Position numbers and translations under genes: made by a program. Below the pieces are notes generated by a model that did not search any database, had not been told where the DNA came from, and was given only the letters and a program-made list of their open reading frames with translations. From contig NZ_JAIVMC010000005.1 of NCBI RefSeq assembly GCF_020177265.1, positions 186,001-250,000 on the forward strand: a DNA stretch of 64,000 bases. Reading direction: 5' to 3'. Origin of the DNA: Pseudooceanicola marinus (GTDB taxonomy: Bacteria > Pseudomonadota > Alphaproteobacteria > Rhodobacterales > Rhodobacteraceae). This document shows positions 15,380 to 25,230 of this stretch, piece by piece. Every line of letters begins with the position of its first letter. Within the stretch, counting starts at the first letter, position 1.

Positions 15380-16600
15380 TTACTTCACGCGCTTGTTGCG
15401 CGCCGCCAGCAGCTTCAGCCGCAGGGCGTTCAGCTGGATGAATCCGGCCGCGTCCTTCTGATCGTAGGCGCCCGCGTCGTCCTCGAAGGTCACATGGGCC
15501 TCCGAGTAGAGCGAGTAGTCCGACCAGCGCGCCACGGTGCGGGCGGAGCCCTTGTAGAGCATCAGCTTCACGGTGCCGGTGACGAATTCCTGGCTCTTGT
15601 CGATCAGCGCCTGCAGCATCTCGCGTTCGGGGCTGAACCAGAAGCCGTTGTAGATCAGCTCCGCGTAGCGCGGCATGATCGAATCCTTCAGGTGGCCGGC
15701 GCCGCTGTCGATGGTGATCTGCTCGATGCCACGGTGCGCCTCCAGCAGGATCTCCCCGCCCGGCGTCTCGTAGATGCCGCGGGACTTCATGCCGACGAAG
15801 CGGTTTTCCACGAAGTCGAGGCGCCCGATGCCGTGCAGCTTGCCCAGCTCGTTGAGCTTGGTCAGGATCGTGGCGGGCGACATCTCTTCACCGTCGATGG
15901 CAACGGCGTCGCCTTTTTCGAAAGTGATTTCAACGTATTGCGGCTCATTCGGGGCCGACAGGACCGGATCGTCGGTCCGCTGGTAGACGTATTCCGGTGC
16001 CTCGACGGCGGGATCTTCCAGCACGCGGCCCTCGGAGGAGGTGTGCAGCAGGTTGGCATCGACCGAGAAGGGCGCTTCGCCGCGCTTGTCCTTGGCGATC
16101 GGAATCTGGTTCTTCTCGGCGAAGTCCAGCAGCGAGGTGCGCGAGTTCAGGTTCCATTCGCGCCAGGGGGCGATGACCTTGATCTCGGGGTTCAGGGCGT
16201 AGCAGGCCAGCTCGAACCGGACCTGGTCGTTGCCCTTGCCGGTGGCGCCATGGGCCACGGCATCGGCGCCGGTTTCGGCGGCGATCTCGACCAGGCGCTT
16301 GGAAATCAGCGGGCGGGCGATGGAGGTGCCCAGCAGGTACAGGCCTTCGTAGACCGCGTTGGCGCGGAACATCGGGAAGACGAAGTCGCGCACGAATTCT
16401 TCTCGGACATCCTCGATGAAGATCTCCTTCACGCCCAGCATCTCTGCCTTGGCACGAGCCGGTTCAAGCTCTTCGCCCTGACCGAGGTCGGCGGTGAAGG
16501 TGACGACTTCGCAACCGTATTCGGTCTGAAGCCATTTCAGGATGATCGAGGTGTCGAGGCCGCCGGAATAGGCCAGGACGACTTTCTTGGGCGCGGACAT
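15380..16600 (-). CDS. argG: Argininosuccinate synthase
   Basis: ArgG joins citrulline and aspartate with ATP to give argininosuccinate, the penultimate step of arginine synthesis. The protein is 406 residues from the ATG at 16600. The N-terminal P-loop is [10 protein letters not shown] (residues about 9-18), and [13 protein letters not shown] and the [16 protein letters not shown] segment are canonical. The open frame extends upstream to 16747, but the family start [16 protein letters not shown] fixes it here. It is divergent from ilvA with 145 bases between starts. argJ, an earlier step of the pathway, lies elsewhere in this window (42700-43929). Confidence 0.97.
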   Translation of the reverse strand: MSAPKKVVLAYSGGLDTSIILKWLQTEYGCEVVTFTADLGQGEELEPARAKAEMLGVKEIFIEDVREEFVRDFVFPMFRANAVYEGLYLLGTSIARPLISKRLVEIAAETGADAVAHGATGKGNDQVRFELACYALNPEIKVIAPWREWNLNSRTSLLDFAEKNQIPIAKDKRGEAPFSVDANLLHTSSEGRVLEDPAVEAPEYVYQRTDDPVLSAPNEPQYVEITFEKGDAVAIDGEEMSPATILTKLNELGKLHGIGRLDFVENRFVGMKSRGIYETPGGEILLEAHRGIEQITIDSGAGHLKDSIMPRYAELIYNGFWFSPEREMLQALIDKSQEFVTGTVKLMLYKGSARTVARWSDYSLYSEAHVTFEDDAGAYDQKDAAGFIQLNALRLKLLAARNKRVK

Positions 16601-16745
16601 ATCTGTTCCCTCTTGCGGATGCGAGAGCGGCGATAGCGGGTTTTGCGGGGCAGGGCAAGCGACAGCCCCGCAAAGCGCCTTGTACGAAGGGCTTTCGACC
16701 CGCCGCCCCTTGCCAAAAGCCGCGCCGTGCGGCACCTCTGGCGCC

Positions 16746-17981
16746 ATGGATACCTTCGTTCAGGCCGCCCGCGACGCCATGGAGGCGATGCGCGAGGTCT
16801 TCCCCGCCACGCCCCTGATGCGCAACGATCACCTTTCGGCCAAGTACGGCGCCGAGATCTGGCTGAAGCGTGAGGACCTGTCGCCGGTACGCAGCTACAA
16901 GCTGCGCGGGGCCTTCAACGCCATGCGCAAGGTGCTGGCGGAGCGGGAGGTTTCGGCCTTCGTCTGTGCCAGCGCGGGCAATCACGCGCAGGGCATGGCC
17001 TTCATGTGTCGCCATTTCCAGGTGCCCGGTGTCGTCTTCATGCCGGTGACCACGCCGCAGCAGAAGATCGACAAGACGCGCATCTTCGGCGGTGACTTCG
17101 TCGAGATCCGCCTGGTTGGCGACTATTTCGACGACACCCTGGCCGAGGCGCAGCGCCATTGCGCCGAGGTGGGCGGGCATTTCCTGGCGCCCTTCGACGA
17201 TGGGGACGTGATCGAGGGCCAGGCCTCCGTCGCGGCCGAGATCGAGGCGCAGCTGCCTGATCTGGCCGACATGATCGTCCTGCCCGTGGGCGGCGGCGGC
17301 CTGTCGTCCGGCGTGCGCAGCTATTTCGGGGATCGGATCGAGTATCGTTTCGTCGAACCGGCTGGCGGGCCTTCCCTGCGCGCCGCCGTTGCGGCGGGGG
17401 AGCCGGTGACGGTGAAGATCGCGGACAACTTCGTCGATGGCGCTGCCGTGGCGAAGATCGGCGCGCGGCCCTTCGAGCGGCTGCGCGACGTGGATCCGGC
17501 CCATGTGCTGGCGCTGCCCGAGGATCGCATCTGCATCACCATGCTGGACATGCTGAACGTGGAAGGCGTCGTGCTGGAACCCGCCGGCGCGCTGTCGATC
17601 AACGCGCTGGAGGATCTGCGCGATCAGATTGCCGGCAAGCGGGTGATCTGCGTCACCTCGGGGGGCAATTTCGATTTCGAACGCCTGCCGGAGGTGAAGG
17701 AACGGGCGCAGAGATACGCCGGTGTGAAGAAATACTTCATCCTGCGCCTGCCGCAGCGCCCCGGCGCCCTGCGCGATTTCCTGGAAATGCTGGGGCCGGA
17801 GGATGACATCAGCAGGTTCGAGTACCTGAAGAAATCGGCGCGCAACTTCGGCTCTGTCCTGATCGGGATCGAGACCAAGCGGGCCGAGAACCTGGATGCG
17901 CTTTATGCGCGGATGGACGCGGCAGGCTTTACCTATCGTGACATTACGACGGATCCGGTGCTGTCGGAATTCCTGATCTGA
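16746..17981 (+). CDS. ilvA: Threonine dehydratase (threonine ammonia-lyase)
   Basis: This PLP enzyme deaminates threonine to 2-oxobutanoate, the first step of isoleucine synthesis. The protein is 411 residues from the ATG at 16746. The PLP lysine is K52 in [11 protein letters not shown]; the substrate loop is ASAGNHAQG and the phosphate cup is [10 protein letters not shown]. The C-terminal part (about residues 330-411, [19 protein letters not shown]) is a single ACT-like domain as in the shorter, one-repeat IlvA forms, which are usually under simpler feedback control than the two-repeat type. There is no terminator-like stem in the 100-base gap to the Hpt gene. Confidence 0.93.
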   Translation: MDTFVQAARDAMEAMREVFPATPLMRNDHLSAKYGAEIWLKREDLSPVRSYKLRGAFNAMRKVLAEREVSAFVCASAGNHAQGMAFMCRHFQVPGVVFMPVTTPQQKIDKTRIFGGDFVEIRLVGDYFDDTLAEAQRHCAEVGGHFLAPFDDGDVIEGQASVAAEIEAQLPDLADMIVLPVGGGGLSSGVRSYFGDRIEYRFVEPAGGPSLRAAVAAGEPVTVKIADNFVDGAAVAKIGARPFERLRDVDPAHVLALPEDRICITMLDMLNVEGVVLEPAGALSINALEDLRDQIAGKRVICVTSGGNFDFERLPEVKERAQRYAGVKKYFILRLPQRPGALRDFLEMLGPEDDISRFEYLKKSARNFGSVLIGIETKRAENLDALYARMDAAGFTYRDITTDPVLSEFLI

Positions 17982-18082
17982 CTTGGGGCGGCGCTGCCCG
18001 GCGCTTCGCAGGTTGGTCTCCGGCGGAACGGTGCAGGCCGTGTGAGCGGCGTGGTCGCTGAAAAGGCCCCGGGGCGCAGCGC

Positions 18083-18406
18083 TCAGGCCGCCAGCCGTTC
18101 GGGCAGTTCGGCCAGGAATATCGCCTTGCTTTCGGCATAGCTGGCGCGGATCGCCGCCAGATCCACCGCGGCCCCTTCGCCGCGCGCCGCCCGGGCCTCG
18201 CCCTCGGCGCAGAGGTCCGAGAAATGTGTGAACCCGAGGTTCAACGCCGAGCCCTTCAGCGCATGCAACACCTGTTCCAGCCTCGGGCCATGGGCCAGCG
18301 CCGCCAGCGTTTCCTCGACCTCATCGAGGAATATCTCGACCACCTCGTCGAAATTCTCGGCGCCGACATCGTTGCGCAGTTCGGTGACCTGGGACCAGGT
18401 AATCAT
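18083..18406 (-). CDS. Hpt histidine phosphotransfer protein
   Basis: The 107-residue protein is one histidine phosphotransfer domain. The phosphoacceptor is H48 in LHALKGSALNLGF, the classic HxxKGSAxxLG motif, set in a four-helix pattern. The ATG at 18406 is chosen because GGCGGAGG lies just upstream; the longer frame to 18487 runs through the divergent promoter region. It faces away from the response regulator/phosphatase gene at 18529, with about 120 bases between them. Hpt proteins pass phosphate between hybrid kinases and response regulators; the neighbouring regulator is the natural partner, by inference. Confidence 0.88.
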   Translation of the reverse strand: MITWSQVTELRNDVGAENFDEVVEIFLDEVEETLAALAHGPRLEQVLHALKGSALNLGFTHFSDLCAEGEARAARGEGAAVDLAAIRASYAESKAIFLAELPERLAA

Positions 18407-18528
18407 CACAGCCTCCGCCTGTCCGTGGGCCGAGGCTAGGCCGCGATGTTTAACCGGGGCTGAAGCCCGGGCGGTGTTTAACGACAAGTCGAGCTTTAAG
18501 AGGCTCTTAAATCCGGCTGTCTAAGGCT

Positions 18529-19908
18529 GTGGCGCTTGGACCGGCCCCGCGTTTGCGGGCGGGTCGAAACGGGCGAAACAGGCAAGTGGTCTTGGACGTG
18601 CAGTTGAAAAGCGACCAGAGGGCAGGGGCGCGCCCCGTGCTGGCGGAGGACGGGGCGGAGGGGATCTCTGCCGCGGTTCCGGCCGCGCGCCGCGTGCTGG
18701 TGGTGGATGACAGCCGGTTGCAGCGGCGCATCCTGCTGTCGTCGCTGTCGGGCTGGGGGTATGAGCTGCGTGAGGCCGACAGCGGGGAGGCCGCCCTGGC
18801 CGTCTGCCGCGACTGGCCGCCCGACCTGGTGATCAGCGACTGGATGATGCCGGGCATGGACGGGCTGGATTTCTGCAAGCAGTTCCGCAACTTGGAGCGG
18901 GAGAGCTATGGCTATTTCCTGCTGCTGACCTCGAAGAACGAGAAGGTGCATGCCGCCGAGGGGCTGGACGCCGGGGCCGACGATTTCCTGACCAAGCCGG
19001 TGAACAAGGCGGAGCTTCGGGCGCGGCTGAACGCCGGCGAACGCATCCTCGACATGCAGGAGGAGCTGACGGCGAAGAACCGCATCATCCGCCAGACCCT
19101 CAGCCGGCTGCAGGCCGCCCATGACGTGATCGACAGCGACCTGATCGAGGCGCGCAAGCTGCAGCAGAGCCTGGTGCGCGACCGGCATCGCGCCTTCGGG
19201 CCGATGCAGATCTCGCTGCTGCTGCGCCCGGCCGGGCGCGTCGGCGGCGATCTGGTGGGGTTCTACCCGATCGACGAGCAGACCTTCGGCTGTTTCGCCA
19301 TCGACGTGTCGGGCCACGGGATCAGCTCGGCCCTGATGACGGCGCGGCTGGCGGGCTACCTGTCCTCGGCCGTGCCCGAACAGAACGTGGCGATCCGCGC
19401 GCTGCCCGGAGGCGGCTATGCGCCGCGCGATCCGGCGGAGGTGGTGGCCCATCTGAACGACCTGGTGCTGGGGGAGATGACGACCGAGCACTACTTCACC
19501 ATGATCCTGGCCCATGTGCAGATGACCACGGGCCGGGTGCGGCTGGTGCAGGCGGGCCATCCCCATCCCGTGTTGCAACGGGCCGACGGCCGCATCGCGG
19601 AGGTGGGGCGGCCAGGCGTGCCCGTGGGCCTGCTGCCGGAGGTCGCGTTCGAGGAGTATGAACTGGTCCTGCGCCCGGGGGATCGCCTGCTTGTCACCTC
19701 CGACGGGATCACCGAATGCCCCGATCCCACGGGGCGGCTGCTGGACAGTGACGGGCTGGCGCGGATCCTGCAGGACTTGCGCGGCGCCTGTGGCACCGCC
19801 TTCCTGGAGGGGCTGTTGTGGCAGCTGGGGGACTACGGCGGCGAGGAGGAGTTCCCGGATGACATTTCCGCCGTGCTGCTGGAATACCCGCAGCCGGCGC
19901 CGGTGTAG
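18529..19908 (+). CDS. Response regulator with PP2C/SpoIIE serine phosphatase output domain
   Basis: The protein is 459 residues from a GTG at 18529; other starts (GTG/TTG near 18586-18604) are possible because no strong Shine-Dalgarno is visible. Residues about 54-170 are a receiver domain (VLVVDDSRLQRR, phosphoacceptor D104 in LVISDWMMPGMDG, and KPVNK lysine). A helical linker leads to a PP2C-type phosphatase domain (GGDLVGFYPI, FAIDVSGHGISSALMTA, GHPHPVL, LVTSDGITE), with the metal-binding aspartates present. This RsbU-like layout usually controls an anti-anti-sigma factor, but no STAS or anti-sigma gene is adjacent. The divergent Hpt gene suggests phosphorelay input. Confidence 0.9.
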   Translation: MALGPAPRLRAGRNGRNRQVVLDVQLKSDQRAGARPVLAEDGAEGISAAVPAARRVLVVDDSRLQRRILLSSLSGWGYELREADSGEAALAVCRDWPPDLVISDWMMPGMDGLDFCKQFRNLERESYGYFLLLTSKNEKVHAAEGLDAGADDFLTKPVNKAELRARLNAGERILDMQEELTAKNRIIRQTLSRLQAAHDVIDSDLIEARKLQQSLVRDRHRAFGPMQISLLLRPAGRVGGDLVGFYPIDEQTFGCFAIDVSGHGISSALMTARLAGYLSSAVPEQNVAIRALPGGGYAPRDPAEVVAHLNDLVLGEMTTEHYFTMILAHVQMTTGRVRLVQAGHPHPVLQRADGRIAEVGRPGVPVGLLPEVAFEEYELVLRPGDRLLVTSDGITECPDPTGRLLDSDGLARILQDLRGACGTAFLEGLLWQLGDYGGEEEFPDDISAVLLEYPQPAPV

Positions 19909-19919
19909 TCAGCCCGTGC

Positions 19920-20351
19920 CTAGAGGAGTTGGCGCAGGATGCCGGCGTCGCCTTCGCTGCCCAGCAGGTCCACCGCGATCTCCGGTGCCATCCACAGGGC
20001 GGTGTGATGCGGCTCGATCGGCTCGGACCGGGCCATGACGGGGCGCGCCATGTAGATGTGGCACAGCTTCTCGGCATACATGTCGTAGTCGGGCATCCAG
20101 ACGAAGCGGCGGTAGACGCCGACGCGGCGCGGTGCCGCGATGGTCCAGCCGGTTTCCTCCCAGACCTCGCGGTGCAGGGCGCGCACCGGGCTTTCGCCGG
20201 GATCGATGCCGCCACCGGGCAGCTGCACCTCGGCCTCCGGTTCGGCCTGGTAGGTCAGCAGCAGTTTCCCGTCGCGCGGCAGGATCGCATAGGCCCCGGG
20301 CCGCAGGGTGTATTGCGTGTCGGACAGGGGAGGCTTGCCGTAGCGACGCAT
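19920..20351 (-). CDS. Nudix hydrolase
   Basis: The 143-residue protein has an intact Nudix box, GGIDPGESPVRALHREVWEE followed by TGW (pattern GX5EX7REUXEEXGU), near residues 48-71, so metal-dependent pyrophosphate hydrolysis is expected. The substrate is unknown. The ATG at 20351 is preceded by GGAGACATC. It converges on the response regulator gene (12 bases apart) and diverges from hslO. Confidence 0.88.
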   Translation of the reverse strand: MRRYGKPPLSDTQYTLRPGAYAILPRDGKLLLTYQAEPEAEVQLPGGGIDPGESPVRALHREVWEETGWTIAAPRRVGVYRRFVWMPDYDMYAEKLCHIYMARPVMARSEPIEPHHTALWMAPEIAVDLLGSEGDAGILRQLL

Positions 20352-20430
20352 GATGTCTCCTTGAAGCGGGCTCGCTTGCCCCTTAGGTGGCACCGGGTTA
20401 TGCCAAGAGCAAGCGGATAGGACCCATTTC

Positions 20431-21450
20431 ATGACCCTCAGCAGCAAGATCGCCTGGGACGACACCGTTTTGCCGTTCCAACTGGACAATGCCGACATCC
20501 GCGGCCGCGTGGCGCGGCTGGACGGGGTGCTGGACGGCATCCTGAAACAGCACGATTACCCGCGCGCGGTCGAGGCCCTGGTGGCCGAGATGGCGCTGCT
20601 GACCGCGCTGATCGGCCAGACGATCAAGCTGCGCTGGAAACTGTCGCTGCAGGTGCAGACCAAGGGCGGCGCGGTGCGGATGATCGCCACCGACTACTAC
20701 GGCCCCACCGAAGAGGGGGAGCCGGCGCGCATCCGTGCCTATGCCTCCTACGACAAGGACAAGGTCACCGGCGACGACCCCTGGTCGCAGCTGGGCGACG
20801 AGGGCTACTTCGCCATCCTGATCGACCAGGGCCAGGGCATGCAGCCCTACCAGGGGATCTCCCCGCTGGCCGGCGGGTCGCTGCGCGCCTGCGCCGAGGC
20901 CTACTTTGCCCAGTCGGAACAGATCGCCACGCGGTTCAACCTGTCCTACGGCCTGTCGCGCGAAGCGGGCGGCGAGGAACATTGGCGCGCCGGGGGCGTG
21001 ATGCTTCAGATGATGCCGGGCGCCGGGATGCACGTCAGCGAAGGCAGCGGCGAAAAGGGCCTGCTGACCGCCGGTGATCTGGTGGAAAGCGACGAGGAGA
21101 AGTCGGAGAACTGGAACCGGGTGAACTTCCACCTGGATACGGTCGACCAGCTGGAGTTGATCGGCCCCTCCGTGGCGCCGACCGATCTTCTGGTGCGCCT
21201 GTTCCACGAGGAAGTGCCGCGCGTCTTCGACTCCCAGCCGGTGAAGTTCGGCTGCTCCTGCTCCGAGGACAAGGTACGGCAGTCGCTGTCGATCTACTCG
21301 GCCAAGGACATCGAGACGATGACCACCGAAGAGGGCGTGGTGACCGCCGATTGCCAGTTCTGTGGCGCCCATTACGTGCTGGATCCGGCTACCGTCGGGT
21401 TCGAGGCCGAAGGGAAGGACGCCCTTGGCAACGATGTGTCGAAGGACTGA
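20431..21450 (+). CDS. hslO: Hsp33 redox-regulated chaperone
   Basis: Hsp33 is a holdase switched on by oxidative unfolding stress, when zinc-bound cysteines form disulphides. The 339-residue protein has the N-terminal core domain (FQLDNADIRGRVARLDGVLD) and the C-terminal zinc switch: C275-S-C277 and C308-QF-C311, the required CxC and CxxC motifs. Length is at the long end for the family. The next gene, a CoA-type Nudix hydrolase, starts at 21434 inside hslO, so the two are translationally coupled; together with cca they form an operon. Confidence 0.94.
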   Translation: MTLSSKIAWDDTVLPFQLDNADIRGRVARLDGVLDGILKQHDYPRAVEALVAEMALLTALIGQTIKLRWKLSLQVQTKGGAVRMIATDYYGPTEEGEPARIRAYASYDKDKVTGDDPWSQLGDEGYFAILIDQGQGMQPYQGISPLAGGSLRACAEAYFAQSEQIATRFNLSYGLSREAGGEEHWRAGGVMLQMMPGAGMHVSEGSGEKGLLTAGDLVESDEEKSENWNRVNFHLDTVDQLELIGPSVAPTDLLVRLFHEEVPRVFDSQPVKFGCSCSEDKVRQSLSIYSAKDIETMTTEEGVVTADCQFCGAHYVLDPATVGFEAEGKDALGNDVSKD

Positions 21451-22054
21451 TCCGCGCGATCCCTATGACCTGCTCTCCGTGGCGCTGTCCCGCGCCACGG
21501 AGCCATCGTCGGATTTCGATCTGAACGATGACGCGCATCTGCTGGCCAATGTGAAGACGCGGCCGGCGGGCGTGCTTTGCGCGGTCGAGGACCTGGGCGG
21601 CGTGCCCCATGTGATCCTGACCAAACGCTCCTCCCGGCTGAAACATCACCCCGGCCAGATCGCCTTTCCGGGCGGCAAGCAGGACCCCGGCGATGCCGAC
21701 CCGATTGCCGCCGCCCTGCGCGAGGCGGATGAGGAGATCGGCCTGCCGCCCTCGCATGTCGAGGTGCTGGGCACCTTGCCCACGCACCGCACCGTCACCG
21801 CCTTCCAGGTGACCCCGGTGATCGCCCGCGTCACCGCCCCCTTCGTGGCCCGCCCCGAACCCGGCGAGGTCGAGGAGATCTTTCCCGTGCCCCTGTCGCA
21901 TGTGCTGGACCGGCGGAACTATTCGATCCAGTCGCGGCGCTGGCAGAACTCCATGCGGCACTACTTCACCGTGCCCTGGGGGCCCTATTACATCTGGGGC
22001 GCCACGGCGCGGATGCTGCGGGTGCTGGCCGAGGCGGTGGAGGTCGGGCAATGA
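21434..22054 (+). CDS. CoA-pyrophosphatase type Nudix hydrolase
   Basis: The 206-residue protein has the family signature ILTKRSSRLKHHPGQIAFPG followed by a Nudix box (GKQDPGDADPIAAALREADE then EIGL). The LTKRSxxLxxHxGQxxFPGG pattern in front of the box marks the NUDT7/YeaB group, which cleaves coenzyme A and acyl-CoAs to phosphopantetheine and 3',5'-ADP. The ATG at 21434 is inside the end of hslO (17-base overlap). The stop overlaps the start of cca by four bases. Confidence 0.87.
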   Translation: MCRRTDPRDPYDLLSVALSRATEPSSDFDLNDDAHLLANVKTRPAGVLCAVEDLGGVPHVILTKRSSRLKHHPGQIAFPGGKQDPGDADPIAAALREADEEIGLPPSHVEVLGTLPTHRTVTAFQVTPVIARVTAPFVARPEPGEVEEIFPVPLSHVLDRRNYSIQSRRWQNSMRHYFTVPWGPYYIWGATARMLRVLAEAVEVGQ

Positions 22055-23223
22055 CCGGGGACGCCCCGCGGATCACCGGCGACTGGTTGACGGCGCCCGC
22101 CACGCGCGCGGTCTGCGATGCGCTGACCGGGGGCGGGCACCAGGCCTGGTTCGTCGGCGGCTGCGTGCGCGACGCGCTGCTGGGCGTGCCGGTGGGGGAC
22201 ATCGACATTTCCACCGATGCGCGCCCCGAGACGACGCTGGCCCTGGCGCAGGCCGCCGGTCTGAAGGCGCTGCCGACAGGGATCGACCATGGCACGATCA
22301 CGGTGGTTTCGGGCGGCATCCCGCATGAGGTGACGACCTGGCGCCGCGACGTGGAAACCGACGGCCGCCGCGCCGTGGTGGCCTTTGCCGACACCATGGA
22401 AGAGGACGCGCGGCGCCGCGACTTCACCATGAACGCGCTCTATGCCGATCCGGAGGGGCGCGTGGCCGATCCGTTGGGACAGGGGGTGCAGGATCTGCGC
22501 GCGCGGCACCTGCGGTTCATCGACGATCCCGATCAGCGCATCCGCGAGGATTACCTGCGCATCCTGCGCTATTTCCGTTTTCACGCCCGGTTCGGCGATC
22601 CCGACGCCGGCATGGACCCGGAGGCCCTGGCGGCCATCGCTGCCAATGCGGATGGCATCGACGGGCTGTCGCGCGAACGCGTTGGGGCCGAGCTGGTGAA
22701 ACTTCTGTCGGTCGCCGATCCGATGCGCGCCCTGGCGGCCATGGATCAGACCGGCGTGCTGCGCCATGTCCTGCCCGGTGCCGGCCTGCGGGCGCTGGGG
22801 CCGCTGGTGCACCTGGAGGGCACGCAGGGTCGCGCCCCCGACCAGGTGCTGCGCCTTGCCGCCCTGGGCGGAGAGGACCCGGGCCCCGCCCTGCGCCTGC
22901 CCAAGAAGGACGCAGCGCGCATCACCCGGTTGCGCGACGAGGCGACCGGCAGCCGCGGCCCGGCGGAGCTGGGCTGGCGCCACGGCGAGGGCGAGGCGCA
23001 GGCGATCCTGATCCTGCGTGAGGCCCTGCTGGAAATGCCCCTGCCGCCCGACGCCATGGCCCGCGCGGGGTTCGGCGCGGCGCAGACTTTCCCGCTGACC
23101 GCGAAGGGCCTGCAACCCCGGTTCCAGGGGCGCGAACTGGGTGAGGCTCTGCGCCGGGCGGAGGCGCTGTGGATTGCCTCCGATTTCACCCTCGACGCTG
23201 GCGGATTGCTGGCCGCGCTCTAG
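22051..23223 (+). CDS. cca: tRNA nucleotidyltransferase / poly(A) polymerase family (CCA-adding)
   Basis: The 390-residue protein is a class II nucleotidyltransferase. The signature GGCVRDALLGVPVGDIDIST contains the GGxxRD flexible loop and the D-x-D metal pair; RRRDFTMNAL and EDYLRILRYFRFHARFG are conserved tRNA NTase motifs. Alphaproteobacteria usually have one such gene, so it should add CCA to tRNA 3' ends. Poly(A) polymerase activity cannot be excluded by sequence alone. It overlaps the Nudix gene by four bases and is the last gene of the hslO operon. Confidence 0.9.
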   Translation: MTGDAPRITGDWLTAPATRAVCDALTGGGHQAWFVGGCVRDALLGVPVGDIDISTDARPETTLALAQAAGLKALPTGIDHGTITVVSGGIPHEVTTWRRDVETDGRRAVVAFADTMEEDARRRDFTMNALYADPEGRVADPLGQGVQDLRARHLRFIDDPDQRIREDYLRILRYFRFHARFGDPDAGMDPEALAAIAANADGIDGLSRERVGAELVKLLSVADPMRALAAMDQTGVLRHVLPGAGLRALGPLVHLEGTQGRAPDQVLRLAALGGEDPGPALRLPKKDAARITRLRDEATGSRGPAELGWRHGEGEAQAILILREALLEMPLPPDAMARAGFGAAQTFPLTAKGLQPRFQGRELGEALRRAEALWIASDFTLDAGGLLAAL

Positions 23224-23296
23224 CTTCCTGCCTGTCCCACGCCGGCGCTTGAATCCCCCGATGCGCGCGGGGATAAGTAGGCGAAAGGGGCCCGAC

Positions 23297-25177
23297 ATGC
23301 TCAATATCAAGACCTGGCCTGCGAAACTGGTCGATCCCTATCGCCCGGCGAAGGGCGCGCCGCCCGACACCTTGCTGGCCTTCATGGGCTGGTGCCTGTC
23401 CGGCGCCTGGCCCGGCCTGGCCCTGGGTGCATTCCTGGCCGCGCTGTCGGGGGCGGCGGATGCCGGCACCGCCTGGATCCTGGGCGCGGTGGTCGACGGG
23501 GCGGAGGCCATGGGCCGCGAAGAGTTCTTCTCGGTCGCCAACCTGGCGCTTCTGCTGGGCGCGCTCGGCTTCTTCCTGATCGCGCGGCCGCTGTTCATGG
23601 GGCTGTCGACCGCGGCCACCTCGATGATCCTGCAGCCGAACCTCTTCTCGCTGGTGCTGAGCCGTGTGCATCGCTGGACCATGGGTCAGTCGGTGGTCTA
23701 TTTCGACAACGATTTCGCCGGGCGCATCAGCCAGAAACAGATGCAGACCTCGCGCGCCATGACCGACGTGGCCTTCGAGGTCATCAACGTGGTGGCCTTC
23801 GCCCTGGCCACCCTGGCCGGGTCCATCGCGCTGATCATCTCGATCGACGGCTGGCTGGGGCTGATCTTCGTCCTCTGGCTGGCGGGCTATTTCGCCCTGA
23901 TCCGCTTCTTCATGCCGCGCATCCGCGAACGTTCGGCCAAACGCGCCTCGGCCCGGGCCATGGTGTCGGGCGTGGTCGTGGACACGATCACCAACATCAA
24001 GACGGTGAAGCTGTTTGCCCATACCGAACATGAGGATCGCGCGGCGCTCGGGGCGTTGGAGAACTTCCGCCAGACGGCGCTGTCCTTTGGCCGCATCTCC
24101 ACCGCCTTCCGGGCGCTTCTGACCATCATCGGCGGGCTGCTGCCCGTGCTGCTGGTCGGTGGCACGCTGATCTTCTGGTCGCGGGGCGCGGCCAGCGTGG
24201 GCGACATCGTGGCCTCCGGTGCCGTGGCGGTGCGGGTGGCGCAGATGACCGGCTGGGTCAGCTTCGCCCTGATGGGCATCTATGCCTCAGTGGGCGAGGT
24301 CGAGGATGGCATGCGCACCCTGGGCCGCCCGGTGCGGCTGCACGACAAGCCCGGCGCGACCGACCTGGTGGTGACCGAGGGCGAGATTCGGTTCGATCAT
24401 GTGGGCTTTGCCTACGGGCAGGAAAAGGGTGGGGTGAAGGACCTCGACCTGGTGATCCGCCCGGGCGAGAAGTTGGGCATCGTGGGCGCCTCGGGGGCGG
24501 GCAAGTCGACGCTGGTCTCGCTGCTGCTGCGCCTCTACGACGCCGAAAAGGGCCGCATCCTGATCGACGGGCAGGACATCGCCGGTGTCACCCAGGACAG
24601 CCTGCGCCGCAATATCGCGCTGGTCACCCAGGACACCTCGATGTTCAACCGCTCGGCGCGGGAAAACATCCTCTACGGCCGTCCCGATGCCAGCGAGGAT
24701 GAGCTGATGGAGGCTACCGACAAGGCCGAGGCGCATGCCTTCATCGAGGAGCTGACCGATTTCGAGGGGCGCACCGGCTACGACGCCCGGCTGGGCGAGC
24801 GGGGGGTGAAACTGTCGGGTGGGCAGCGGCAGCGGATCGCGCTGGCCCGTGCCATCCTGAAGGACGCCCCGATCCTGGTGCTGGACGAGGCGACGAGCGC
24901 CCTGGACAGCGAGGTCGAGGCGCAGATCCAGGAGGCGCTGGAAAACGTCATGCAGGGCAAGACGGTGCTGGCCATCGCGCACCGCCTGTCGACCATTTCC
25001 CACATGGACCGGATCGTGGTGCTGCATGACGGCGAAATCGCCGAGCTGGGCAGTCACCGCGAGCTGTTGCAGCAAGAGGGCCTGTATGCCCGCTACTGGG
25101 CGCGGCAGTCGGGCGGCTTCCTGGTGACCGAGGATGACGAGGCAGATCAGGCCCAGGGCGGCGCGGCTGCCGAGTGA
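23297..25177 (+). CDS. ABC exporter, fused permease-ATPase
   Basis: The 626-residue protein is a half-transporter: six membrane helices in residues about 30-330, then an ATPase domain with Walker A GASGAGKS (near residue 396), the signature LSGGQRQRIALARA and Walker B ILVLDEATSAL. It is the MdlB/MsbA-like type and would work as a dimer to export lipids or drugs; the substrate is not given by sequence. The ATG at 23297 follows the motif GGGGCCCGAC; the reading frame extends upstream into cca. The rlmD-like methyltransferase follows after 53 bases. Confidence 0.92.
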   Translation: MLNIKTWPAKLVDPYRPAKGAPPDTLLAFMGWCLSGAWPGLALGAFLAALSGAADAGTAWILGAVVDGAEAMGREEFFSVANLALLLGALGFFLIARPLFMGLSTAATSMILQPNLFSLVLSRVHRWTMGQSVVYFDNDFAGRISQKQMQTSRAMTDVAFEVINVVAFALATLAGSIALIISIDGWLGLIFVLWLAGYFALIRFFMPRIRERSAKRASARAMVSGVVVDTITNIKTVKLFAHTEHEDRAALGALENFRQTALSFGRISTAFRALLTIIGGLLPVLLVGGTLIFWSRGAASVGDIVASGAVAVRVAQMTGWVSFALMGIYASVGEVEDGMRTLGRPVRLHDKPGATDLVVTEGEIRFDHVGFAYGQEKGGVKDLDLVIRPGEKLGIVGASGAGKSTLVSLLLRLYDAEKGRILIDGQDIAGVTQDSLRRNIALVTQDTSMFNRSARENILYGRPDASEDELMEATDKAEAHAFIEELTDFEGRTGYDARLGERGVKLSGGQRQRIALARAILKDAPILVLDEATSALDSEVEAQIQEALENVMQGKTVLAIAHRLSTISHMDRIVVLHDGEIAELGSHRELLQQEGLYARYWARQSGGFLVTEDDEADQAQGGAAAE

Positions 25178-25230
25178 CCCTGCTGCGAAAGGGCTAGGCG
25201 AAGCGCCGCGCCTCATGTAGGAGCCGCGCC

